The notes under the pieces are model-generated. The model was not told the origin of the DNA and did no database searches. It saw only the letters and a program-made list of their open reading frames with translations. Shown piece by piece: positions 1 through 9,740 of a DNA stretch of 64,000 nucleotides. Every line of letters begins with the position of its first letter. Positions within the stretch are counted from its first letter, which is position 1. The position numbers were made by a program, and so were the translations under genes. The stretch is from Xanthoparmelia taractica (taxonomy: Eukaryota > Ascomycota > Lecanoromycetes > Lecanorales > Parmeliaceae): contig JANQBS010000002.1 in NCBI GenBank assembly GCA_033085395.1, forward strand, positions 372,001 through 436,000, written 5' to 3'.

Positions 1-83
1 TGCTACCCCTGTCTTGGAGCACTGTATGGGGAGGGTAACTGACCGATTTAATAGCAACGGCGGCCCGTAGCCCACGCGATGAG

Positions 84-1042
84 ATGCACCAAGGGGTGAC
101 GCCACCGAATGCAGACCAAGCTCCGGGTAAGAAGCCCTTATTTCTCGATCATGTTGTTGTCTTCTCCTCGTGTACACTACGTTTCATGGGCTTCTAACCC
201 ATTTCTACCGATTCATATGCTACTGTATGCCTTTCTCACGCCCTATCTCACGGGTTTCTTCCCGCTCGAACGTGTTCTACAACCTCACTTTCTGAGCGAG
301 AAATGCCTCATTCCACCGGCTTCTTACCCACTTAACACGTACTTCCAACGTCCTTCACCCTCAAACCCACTAACAAACACCAACAGCAGCCCCCCCAAAC
401 TCGCCAAACGCATCCCCCACAACCCAACAAATCCCCCTCTACGGCGCCGCCCACGGCATGTTCTTCGACCCAACCACCGGCATGTTCACCGGCGACGGCC
501 CCCCCCGCACGTCCCCTTACCGCCCCGACGGCACCCTGCCCTCGCAGCCCGACCTTGAAAGCGACTTCCTCACCAAGCGACACTACCCCCGCCGCGCCGA
601 AGACCAACTGCACATCCAACCCAGAAGCGAATACAACGAGCGCATGGCCGGCTTTGGGAAGAACGGCCCGATCGAGACCTTTCGCATTACTCGTCCGTTG
701 CCCCAGGGACCTCCTCAGCAGGCGACGCGTGTGGTGGTTGGGGAGGAAGGGGAGGGGAGTACGCTGTTTGGTCGCGGTATGACTACTGCGGATGACGACT
801 CAGAGGTGGGATTGTTCATGCCTGGTCGTCGTGGTAACACTGCGGAGGAAGTTGGGGCGGAGCTTTCTCGTTTGACTGCTAGGATTGGGAGAGGAGAGCC
901 GGTGGAGAGGGAGTTCCAGGCTGATGCGGGGAGGGAGGAGGAGGAGGAGGAGGAGGAGGAGGAGGAGGAGGAGAGAGGGAGGATTATGGCTCGGCATGGG
1001 CGCATTGACAGGGGGCGTCCGTGGTACGCTGACTTCCATTAG
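84..1042 (+). CDS. Hypothetical protein with acidic poly-Glu C-terminus (two exons)
   Basis: Proposed exons are 84-126 and 390-1042 (231 aa). The ATG at 84 gives a short N-terminus, MHQGVTPPNADQAP, ending at a strong GTAAGA donor (127). The acceptor at 388-389 follows an ACTAAC branch site at about 370. Splicing restores one frame that continues as IPLYGAAHGMFFDP before the first internal ATG at 458, which argues that coding starts upstream of 458. The protein is low in complexity: Pro-rich at the start, a run of Glu near residue 205, and an RGRPWYADFH-type basic end. I recognise no domain. The 263 bp intron is long for this genome, so a further small exon may be hidden, and a start left of the window cannot be excluded. 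Confidence 0.55.
934..973 (+). repeat. (GGA)n trinucleotide repeat coding for poly-Glu
   Basis: An almost perfect GAG/GGA run inside the last exon of the first gene encodes about a dozen consecutive Glu codons. Such runs change length by slippage in steps of whole codons. Confidence 0.9.
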
Positions 1043-2478
1043 GAGTCAGACAGCCTGATCTCCACTTTTTCAATTTTCAATTTTCTTTTCCTTGTGGTCG
1101 CTTGAGCAGAGAAGTGCGATGATGATGTTACTGGGAGATACCACTTGATCAGTTTTTCCTAGAGGTTGGATACCTTGAACTCCACTAATTTGCGTGTGCT
1201 GCTTTGAGCAGAGATTGAGATAGGCTTGTGGAGCGATAGCTTTAATGGAAGAGATTACCGGCATAAACGTTCACTTTCTATCTACTTGTTGTTGGTTGGC
1301 GGAGATGCATAGCTTCACTTCATCGTGTGTTGATGACCAGTTGTCTAAGAGGAGAGCGTGAAGCTGGGTGCAAAGGACGACAACCAAAGAAACATTCGAT
1401 GTGGCTGTTTAGCACCTGTAGGGAGGAAGGCATAACAAATGAAAGGTAGACAGAGGTGGTATCTGAGCTGTTCAATTAGGAGAGCGCAGCAGATACAGTA
1501 GTAAAGGAGCAAAGAAACAGCGTAGGGGGAGGCGAGGGTAGCCTTAAAGGTAATAAAGCTACAGTGTCATCGAGCATGAAGTGATGATCGTTGATTGCAT
1601 CAGGTTACGAGCCTAGTTTCCTTCATGATGCAGGAAGACATTCCAGCATCGTCTGTTGCAGCCACACCCGTCACTCAATCCATGCCTCTACGTAGCGCAA
1701 GCGGTAAGAATCATTGTGTAACAAGTAAGGAATGCTTCTCGGGTAACGGCTCGTGCCTACCAACGTTCCCTTGTCCGCGTCGGCAAGCGAGCCAGACTAC
1801 CAGTGCCCACTAATCCTACGTTCACGACGCACACGAGCTTGCCCCGCATGAAATTCCCTCTCGTAGGCGGTCCGTACATGCTTAGAGCCCCATCCTAGGG
1901 CACTCTCTCAATTATCATTCTCTCAATTCCCATCCTTTGAAGTTGCTTTGCGTGGTTTTCGCGGTCCTTGCTCGTCAGCCTGCTTGGTAATGGCTCGATG
2001 TTAGCACCACTGCCCCTCGTTCTGTGATTCCCTTGCATCAAGGAAGCTGCCCCATCGCAAGACATCATAGGCCATCTGAAAGACGTATTGTGACCATGTA
2101 TGAGGTAGATCAGACGATGGAAATGGTAATTACCATGGCCACGATCGAGCAGCCTCCATACGGGACGTAGCACATTGATCGCAACATTTGGCTGGCGTGA
2201 AATGCTGGTCGAGAGATGCGGACGGCAGGCTGGCATAAGTCTATAATGAGGTCGGCCTCTTTAAGGATGGTGTCGCTGCTGGAATAGCCAAGCCGTCCCC
2301 GTTCCTGCTTGGACCCGGCTTTTGGCCCTATGGCTGTGCTTTATACGTTAGGCAGAATTTCACGGGCTGCGGCCTTTCAGAATAGTCGTGCGTTGCCTTA
2401 GTGGTTCGCTACTTGCTTTGAGCGTGACAATCATTCGGTCTAAATGTGACCCTGGCGTGGGATGTTCGAGCAGATGGT
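1043..2478. other. Intergenic, no supported gene
   Basis: This 1.4 kb lies between a plus-strand gene and the 3' end of a minus-strand gene. The longest open stretches (72 aa on + at 1595, 113 aa on - ending at 1895) have no recognisable motif, splice context or low-complexity signature of a real protein. It probably holds two 3' UTRs and spacer. Confidence 0.5.
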
Positions 2479-3155
2479 TCAACCTTCCACCTCCTGCATC
2501 TCCAAACTATCTCGGCTTCTACCCAGCAAGAAATCGACGTAGCCCAATCGCCTGCCTCTCGCAAGGCCTAGAGCATCTTGAGCCAGCCCGAACGCTAGGC
2601 CGCCATACAGACCTGTCCGAATAGTACGTGCTGCAGTATTCAAGGGTAGTATATCTGGTACAAAGTTATTAGCATTGTAGCGGGTATACTAGAGAATGGA
2701 ACAATGGGGCACAAACTCCAAGGCTGTCCACTGAAACCCGCAGCAATACTCATTCCCGCTACGACAGTCGACAAGAAATCCTTCGTCCCCCGCCATCTAT
2801 CCACCGCCTCCTCGATTGCAAAAAAGCTTCCACCCCAAAACCCAATCTTAAAGCCCATCTTCAGTCCCTCTTTAATCCCTCCTAGCGCAACGTGGTAATT
2901 CTTGCTTTTGTGGTACAGGTACCAGCCTGTAGGTGTGGTGGGAAAACGATGCGCATTCTCCGCTCGAAAACGCATGCCTGCGGTTTTGCCTCCATGAGAA
3001 ACACCCAGCGCGGCGCCAGTGAGGAAAGCACCCAGGGTAGCTAATGGGAAGCGGACGTAGAAAGGGATGGAGAGACGATCCTCGTACTGTTTGAAGGGTG
3101 GCGAATTGTGGTCAATTGGGCCACCAGTTTCGACGGGAGGCTGTTCACTCTCCAT
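2479..3155 (-). CDS. Tim17/Tim22-family-like mitochondrial membrane protein (TIMMDC1-like)
   Basis: Exons are 3155-2717 and 2654-2479 (204 aa); the 62 bp intron has a GTTTGT donor and a GCTAAT branch before ACCAG. Splicing replaces a meaningless unspliced tail with the coherent segment NTAARTIRTGLYGGLAFG. The protein has several Gly-rich hydrophobic segments (about residues 35-52, 92-110, 128-146, 160-178). The block KIGFWGGSFFAIEEAVDRWR resembles the Tim17/Tim22/Tim23 signature (Gly-rich helix, acidic residue, Arg-rich loop). Family members sit in the mitochondrial inner membrane, as import channel subunits or, for TIMMDC1, as a complex I assembly factor. The N-terminus is Pro/Glu-rich with no clear presequence, as is usual in this family. 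The family call is from motif resemblance only; TIMMDC1 versus another Tim17-like branch is not settled. Confidence 0.75.
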
Positions 3156-3349
3156 AGTGTTTCAATCATTTGGTGATAGCTGCCAGGACATCCTGCAGCT
3201 CAGTAAGGCGGCGGGAAAAAGAGCGTTGGATTTCTAACCCCATTTTGCTTGGCAGTCACTTTGATAGGGCTGAAAATCGCGACTCAAGTCGACTGATTGA
3301 TACGCCGATATTAACGCGTCTTTTTTCTCAGTATTTCACAGCTCACATC

Positions 3350-3878
3350 ATGGTATGAATGATCCTGCAAAAATATCAGAAGATGTTACTGACTTTGAAA
3401 CCCCCAGCCAGCTAAGACGGCCAGTGGGATGCAGTGGACGCTGCGCTTCAAGCAGCACAAAACCACTGTCCTCCTCTTCGCCCAGCAAAGCCAATCCTTC
3501 GACTCGATAAAGCGCGACTTCCTTGACGCCATTAAAGCGAGAGGTATCGAAGACATCAACGGCAATGCACTACCGTCAGACCCAGAAGACATCGAATTTG
3601 GCGTGCCAAGAGACAAGTACGACATCAGCAAGGGATGGGTACCTCTCAAGATCCCAGAAGTTGAGGATGGAGATACGAAGGGTAAGGGCAAGGCGGTCAA
3701 GAAGGACAGCGTCTTGAACGGTAGTCCATTGGGTGCTGGACTGAAGGATGGGGCTATGCTGGCTTTCCGGTTTACGAAGGGCCCTGCGGAGGATGGAATG
3801 GATGTAGACGATGAATGGGACGTCATAATACCGAGCTACGACGATGAAGTTGGGAGTCAGGGCCAAGGTCGTGCATGA
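3350..3878 (+). CDS. Conserved small hypothetical protein; start codon probably a separate mini-exon
   Basis: Preferred model: exon 1 contributes only ATG (3350-3352), directly followed by a GTATGA donor. The intron is 3353-3407 (55 bp, ACTGAC branch, CCCCCAG acceptor) and exon 2 is 3408-3878, giving 157 aa that begin MPAKTASGMQWTLRFK. The simpler alternative starts at the in-frame ATG 3429 (149 aa). The N-terminal QWTLRFKQHKTTVLLF looks like the beta-hairpin opening of a ubiquitin-like fold, but that is inference. The middle carries a Lys/Gly/Asp-rich linker and the C-terminus is acidic (DGMDVDDEWDVIIPSYDDE). I cannot assign a function. Confidence 0.7.
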
Positions 3879-5073
3879 GGAGTTGCCAAACGAGTCACGA
3901 GAATATGACATAGCATAGTGACAGAAGCGACATCCACAAACCCAAGACGCAGACATAAACGGTGGGCAACAAGCCCACAGTCGCGCGATATGCGCACATC
4001 CTTGCAGGAATTCGTCTTCAGAAGCGGATCGTGGATGAAACTCAAAAGCATCAACTTCGGGTAGAGCAATGAAGGCTCAGATGTCGAGATGATGAATGCC
4101 ATTGACAATGAGAGGGTCATCTTTGAGATTATGTTGTTTGCTATAGACCCGAGAGACTACTATAGACCCAAGAGGTAGTCTCTCGGGCTTTGGCTGCTGA
4201 ACAATAGTCTGCAAGGGTGACAAGATCGCTTTAGCTTAGGTTAAAAGCTGCCGTTGGCCACCAGGATTCATGGTTGTTGCCTACTTCCACAGATACCAGC
4301 AAGCTGCATCCCGTTATTTAGCATGCCTGTTACCTGTCTCTTTGCCTAATTGAGAAAAGACAAGGTCGGACTGTTGGCAAAGTGGCGACAATCTAGCTAC
4401 CTTACTCGTGAAGGATCCTTCCCGCGCGATAAACAATACAATCTTTATATCATTTACTTCCTTCCCTCTATCCCCCGACCAGACGCATTCACGTTTCTTC
4501 CCATCTTTGACATCATGACCATTCACTCTCCTTGTCTCGCATTTTCCCCCCGCCCCCTCACCGCTACCTTCCACCACTGCCAGTATTGTCGCCATGGATA
4601 AAGCACTTAGCTTCCTGACATCTTCAGATCAGCGTCCCTTGTCAAGTCCAGCTTGATACGTTAGTCAAGCAATTGTTTCAAGAGTAAGCTTCACTTCTGC
4701 TTATTGATCTTCATCCGTGCTGGTCCCTTCTATTCGTCTCCTTCACTTCAATACACGATTCCTGCATTTCAATCGCACGTCACCTGCAACATCTTTCGAG
4801 ATTAAAGTGATAAGGACATAAGTCCCAAAATCGTAAGGAAAGGTGCTGATCAAAGTAAGCACAAAATAATCTCGGCAAACCGCCTTCAAATGCATGTGTA
4901 TCTGCACATCACTGCTCAACGCACGAGTATAAAAGACTTAGGTTCAGAATTTGCAAACCGTGGATGTCATAAGGCCTGGACTTCGTATCATCTAACTTTT
5001 CCCCTCGAATTGCCATTTGTTGATCTTTACATCTGAGATCTGCAAAATTTGATACAGGATCTCGTCGGTGGGA
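3879..5073. other. Intergenic, promoter of the next gene; contains one hairpin
   Basis: No coding sequence is supported. Open frames at 4314-4601 on the two strands are mirror images in CT/GA-rich sequence. The last 300 bp are pyrimidine-rich and fit a promoter and 5' UTR. A 13 bp perfect inverted repeat sits at 4148-4187. Confidence 0.5.
4148..4187. repeat. Perfect 13 bp inverted repeat (hairpin)
   Basis: CCCGAGAGACTAC (4148-4160) and its exact reverse complement (4175-4187) flank a 14 base loop. The stem is preceded by a direct repeat CTATAGACCCnAGA (at 4141 and at 4160). It lies about 270 bp past the stop of the upstream gene and could be a 3' UTR structure or a transposon footprint. Confidence 0.8.
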
Positions 5074-6604
5074 ATGGATTCAAATCCTGCCTCAGCACCG
5101 GGCTTGATATCCTCGCTTGAAGCAATGATTCAAGCCTCTGTCACCTCTTTTCTCGATCGCCAGCTTGGTCCTACTGCTGATACCTTGGACGCCCAAGTTC
5201 AGGCCCCTGTTGCGGCAGCTCTCGATAAGCGGTTAGGTCCTGCGGTAGGGTCGCTAGGCAGTCGAATTACATCGTTCGTCGAGCAACGCCTTAGGGAGGC
5301 TGTCAATACACTGAATCATCACGTAAAAACGTCAGTCGCAGCTGCTCTAGAGCAAAGACTTGGTCCTAATGGTGGTGCTTTGACTGCTCAGATAACCTTT
5401 ACCACCGCTCCTACCTCTATATCGCCTTCTGTACCTCCGGCAAAAGCTCAAGTATGGGCGAGATAACTGCGACGAAGGGAAACAATGGAGTTTGTCCAGC
5501 AGAGGAGCTAGCGGATGCCCGGCCGACCGGAAAAGGTGGATCCAACGAGAAAGAGCAGCCTACAGAGAAGCTGAACGCACTTGAGTCAGAGTCCCCTAAG
5601 ACAAAATCTCCAGATTCGGCCGATGAACTATCAGTCCGTACAGCAACTTCAAAAAACAGCAACGAGCCGACGAGCAAAGAGACCGGAGCAACCCACTCCG
5701 GTGCTTCAAAAAGCGCAGTATATCCGCTCTTCGCCGACAGCACATCAAAAAGCAAGACTGGTCCAAGCGCCGTCCTCACATCTAAGCCCAATAGAATGAT
5801 CCAAGGGCCTTCCAACAGCACAGACAAGACTCCACCAAAGCGCAGGGCGAACCAAAGAGATGAAGCAGACAGCTTTGACAATACAGGGGGAGCAGGTTCA
5901 TCGTTATCGGAAGAGGAGAAAGAGGAGAGCGAAATCGAAGAACCAAAGAGAAAGAGACCAAAAGTCAAGCTCGACCCCCCAGGCTATACCAATGGGCCTT
6001 CAATCAGGTTTCGGAGAGTTTCTCCTCAGTTGACTGCGTGTGACAAAAGCCGTGGGTTCCCTCGAGTAATAGATCTCAAAAGCTTCACCGAAGCATCAAA
6101 CAAACAGAACCTTACAATGGCAGACGTTGTTGCAACAGTACTATTCAACTATGACCCCTTGAGCTTGTATACGTTCATGGATATGGACAGTTACCCAACA
6201 TTCTCTTTCGTTCGAAAGGAATACGACCGCAGAGCCAGGGATTGTGTGATCGAGAGGCGTAGAGAATCATATGGAATCGTGGTCAAGGTAAGTGGAATTC
6301 AGCTGATTGGAGGATAAACCGAATTGATAAAATGGGGCAGTGCGGGTATAACCTCTCTCAGGTCGACCGTGCCAGTCATTACTTTGATGCCAGCCGCATA
6401 TGGGAAACCAAATACGAATACATTATACTCCCTGTTGGCAGATGGGTTGCATCGAACTATATGCAGGACCCTGCCGTATCAAACAGCTCAAAAAGAACGA
6501 TAGAGCAGTGGGCAACAGAATTCGGAACAAAGGTATTCCTTGGGAAATTATGGGTGGAGGGTCCAGAGGCAAGGGTCGAATCTGACAAAGTGATTATGTT
6601 TTGA
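5074..6604 (+). CDS. Hypothetical protein with four N-terminal helical repeats and a basic linker
   Basis: Tentative exons are 5074-5451, 5505-6287 and 6341-6604 (474 aa). The first part holds four copies of a roughly 26-residue unit of the type SV(T/A)xxL(D/E)xRLGP, probably amphipathic helices. A Ser/Lys/Glu-rich disordered stretch follows, with a nuclear-signal-like KRKRPKVK, then a globular C-terminal part. The last intron (6288-6340, GTAAGT...GGCAG, 53 bp) is clear. The first junction is not: the two reading frames overlap at 5454-5466, a GTATGG donor exists at 5452, but the only in-frame acceptor (ending GAG at 5504) is poor. A frameshift is possible there. The ATG at 5074 is the first in frame. 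No family recognised. Confidence 0.5.
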
Positions 6605-7319
6605 AGGGCGGAAGGGGAGAACCTTGCTGATAGAGGAGTAAAGGTGAAGGTGACGGCTGTGGGCCGAAGATAGGCTAGAGGCTCGCGACATATCGCGGGG
6701 TCCTTTTTCTTTCTTGGTGTAAGCTTGGTCAGATGTAATCCCCATGCTGACCATTGGATGTTCTTCTTGGGTAGCCTTGGCTGCTCTCGAGGGTTGAAGG
6801 AAGTGGCAATGTTCACAAAGCAGCAGCTGAAGGTACTGGTGAAGACTGGAGGGTACTTTGTCCCCTCCCTTGACCGACTATGCAAGTCTTAAGATACCTT
6901 AAGGTAGGTAAGAGTTACCTGTTTGATTCTGCCAATAGTCATATCCAAAAGGTTCGTCGGCAGTTGTCCGTCCGTGGCCTCGGACTAGCCCCGACTAATA
7001 GATTGTAGTTCGGCGCTAGAACTATTTGGTGTTGGTCTCGTCATCGGTAGAAGTACTTCGTAATAAGGTACGAAGTATGTACGAAGTATGTCATGTATGA
7101 TGAGCAAAACCATCTTTGGATCCGACCGTGCAGCACCGGGCATGGTCGGCCAGTACATGGCCTGCCGCTTCCTGGCCGCAAGGTAGAAATGTGCTCTGTC
7201 TAGGGTATCGATCGACATCTTAAGAACATCTCAGATTGATCCGAGCCACCAACCTTTGAAGCTGTTTCCATTGCGACTTCTTCTGGGGCCAGTTCGTTGG
7301 AAAACCACGACAAGAGAGG
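6605..7319. other. Intergenic, no gene seen
   Basis: About 0.7 kb between two plus-strand genes. It holds short local repeats (TACCTTAAGG near 6895; TACGAAGTATGT twice near 7070-7090) but no supported coding sequence. Confidence 0.5.
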
Positions 7320-8241
7320 ATGAGCGTCAAGGAAGACAATCACGCAACATCCGTGGATAATGGCCTCCGCCAAAGGGAAATGAAAGTCCTTGTCATGGGC
7401 ATGGGACGGACAGGCACCACAGGTACCACAGTTGAAGAGGAAATCCCTCTCATCTCACCACTGTCACTGACTTCATCCAGCCTTGGCCGGTGCGTTGAGA
7501 CAGCTTGGATTCGCTCCCTACGACTACGTCGATCGTTTTCTCCACAAGCACTCTCGCTTGTGGGACGATGCCATGAGAGCCAAATTCCAGGGCGTTGGCA
7601 AACCGTGGGGCCGCCAGGAATTTGACCGGTTGACAAGCAACTTTGATGTCACAAGCTCTGTGAAGATTGATGGCGGTGCAATGCTGACTCTTTTCTAGTG
7701 CATACTTGACGTGCCGTGCTGTTTCTTCGTCGAGGACCTCTGCGAGGCCTATCCGGAGGCCAAAGTCATCCTCAACACTCGCGATGTCGATGACTGGTTT
7801 AACTCAATGCAACAAACGCTGTTCCGAATCTTTCGTTGGCCGTCGTGGAAGATCCTACGCTATGCGGATCCGGGGCTTTGTGGGGCGTGGTGTGACCATA
7901 ACGACCTAATCTGGAGCCATTTCTGCGACCTTGACTATGACGATAAAGATAAATGCAAGCGCTGGTTCCTTCAACACAATGAGCATGTTCGGCAGGTTGT
8001 CTCTAGAGAACGCCTGCTCGAATACGATATCAAGCAAGGCTGGAAGCCGATAACCGCATTTCTGGGATTGCCGGACTTTACAGGCACTGTTGAGAGAAAC
8101 AGTGCCTATGAAATCGTGCAAATGCATAAGAAATTATGGCGTTGGGTCATAATCAATACTGCAAAGAAATTTGGAAAGGCTTCACTCATTCTGAGCGCTG
8201 GAGTCGGTATATTGGCCTATAGCATATCTAGATCAGCATGA
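7320..8241 (+). CDS. Sulfotransferase-like P-loop protein (fungal Sulfotransfer_4 type), tail-anchored
   Basis: Exons are 7320-7422, 7481-7647 and 7699-8241 (270 aa). Intron 1 (58 bp) ends ATCCAG; intron 2 (51 bp) uses an unusual GTCACA donor and ends TTTTCTAG. After splicing the N-terminus reads KVLVMGMGRTGTTALAGALR, the 5'-phosphosulfate/P-loop motif of this family. It is followed by the family-typical ILDVPCCFFVEDLCEAYP and ILNTRDVDDWFNSM, where the Arg contacts the 3'-phosphate of PAPS in sulfotransferases. The C-terminal 20 residues (SLILSAGVGILAYSI) form one hydrophobic segment, suggesting a tail-anchored protein facing the cytosol. The substrate is unknown, and catalytic activity of fungal members is mostly inferred. 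No sign of damage. Confidence 0.85.
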
Positions 8242-8685
8242 ATTCAATCATATTAGGTTCGAAAGAAGAGTATTCGTAGATCAAAGTCAAAATAGGTAAC
8301 AAACGGCAGTATCATACCTTGATATTTTGCTGATCTGTTTAGTCACACGAGTCGGATGGCTTGCCAGTCGGAGAAAGGCATAGGCACTAAGACCGCCCCG
8401 ACTAGACTTAGTGCTCTTGCCTCTCATACATAGTTACCCCGACATAGGCCGACCCACTCCTGGAGAAGATCGGCCATCTCCGGTCGACCTAATTGGAAGT
8501 GGGTGTGATAGATTTAGTAGCGAATGAGCTGAATAGCGGGTCAATATCTGGAAGAGCGATGATAACAAATATCCAACACGTCCGAGCTCTCAGAAGAGCT
8601 GCAAACCCATCGTGACATCTAAAAGCCTTCTATTGGAAGGCACAAACACAGAAAGTCCCAAAAACGACAAGACAACGATCTAACG
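8242..8685. other. Intergenic, no gene seen
   Basis: A short imperfect palindrome GCACTAAG...CTTAGTGC lies near 8383-8412. Nothing else is recognisable. Confidence 0.45.
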
Positions 8686-8904
8686 ATGGCGGACCCGGGA
8701 TCAAATGCTCAAAAGAACCACGTACTTCCTTCGCAGGAACCCTCCGACGCACCCACGAATGGCCCACTGGAAGACAGTGACCTACCATTCGAAGAGGAGA
8801 GAGGTCGCACCCGAAGACTCACCGAGCCCGTACTCCAAAAACTTAATAAGAGAGCGCGAAGGGCGCGCGTATGCTTTTCCGAATATTTAAAAAGATTAAG
8901 ATAA
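8686..8904 (+). CDS. Very small hypothetical protein (72 aa)
   Basis: The ATG has a fair context (CGATGGC). The peptide is hydrophilic, Pro/Ser/Glu-rich, and ends in a basic cluster (NKRARRARV...YLKRLR). There is no homology signal I can name and no intron. It lies just left of the MITE, and the following 240 bp contain only stop-rich sequence. It may be a genuine small protein or the truncated 5' end of an older gene. Confidence 0.35.
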   Translation: MADPGSNAQKNHVLPSQEPSDAPTNGPLEDSDLPFEEERGRTRRLTEPVLQKLNKRARRARVCFSEYLKRLR

Positions 8905-9146
8905 GTGAAAGGGTAGAAGGTGAGAGTGCTTGTTCGGCCGGGGTGTTGATCACCCTGGTGGGGTGCTATATTACCCCTCTGTTACTCAGCCCGTATCCTA
9001 AAAGCCGCATCCTCGGGTGAGCATTATACTGAGTGGGGGTAAGATTTCTGTCTTCTTTAGATGCCAATAGATACTGATACGGTGATACCTTACCCTTTGG
9101 GCTGTGGTTAAGTTTTAACGGTAGGCGCGTTGGCTCGGTTGTTGCT

Positions 9147-9532
9147 GGTCCCACTTAGAGTACAGCCAGTCTAAATATTTAGCGGCGCGCTATCTCTCTA
9201 GCCTGCGTCACTAGTCTTATATTAGTAAGCAAATAACGAAGGATGGTGGGACTTCTATTAAGATAGCGATAATTATCTTCTATATCGTTTATTGTTTTCT
9301 ATAACCGTAGACGAATAAATACTAGAGAGGCGACAGCAAGATCTATAGACTTTTCACTACTACGTGTTAAATTAGTGTAGTACTCGTTAGATAGTCTCGT
9401 CTCACCCTTTATCTACAATTCTATAGCGACAGCAAGGTACGCGTTTACCAGTCTCTTTATTTTGCTTACAAGACTCGCTAGGAAACTAGCGCGCCGCTAA
9501 ATATTTAGACTGGTTGTACTCTAAGTGGGACC
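9147..9532. mobile_element. hAT-like MITE, 386 bp, 46 bp terminal inverted repeats, 8 bp TSD
   Basis: The ends GGTCCCACTTAGAGTACA... (9147-9192) and their reverse complement (9487-9532) match at 45 of 46 positions; weaker symmetry continues inward (AGTCTTnTAAGCAAA). The element is flanked by the exact 8 bp direct repeat TTGTTGCT (9139-9146 and 9533-9540), the target-site size of hAT transposons. GCGACAGCAAG occurs twice internally as a subterminal motif. There is no open reading frame, so it is non-autonomous. The single TIR mismatch and perfect duplication suggest a fairly recent insertion. The right end is 208 bp upstream of the kinesin start codon. Confidence 0.92.
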
Positions 9533-9740
9533 TTGTTGCTTGGTCGACGGCGGATAATTCTCAAAGCAGTAAGGCGCTACCGGTCCATCAACAGCTGGGC
9601 GCAAAAGTAAGACAAATGTAACAGCTATGATACTTGGGAGCGCAACTTTACCGATCAAATTGCTCTCACTCATCAGAGATTTTGAGCTCCGCCTCATCAT
9701 TCCTCTGATTTGCACAGACGCGTAGCCTGCGCAAACTATC

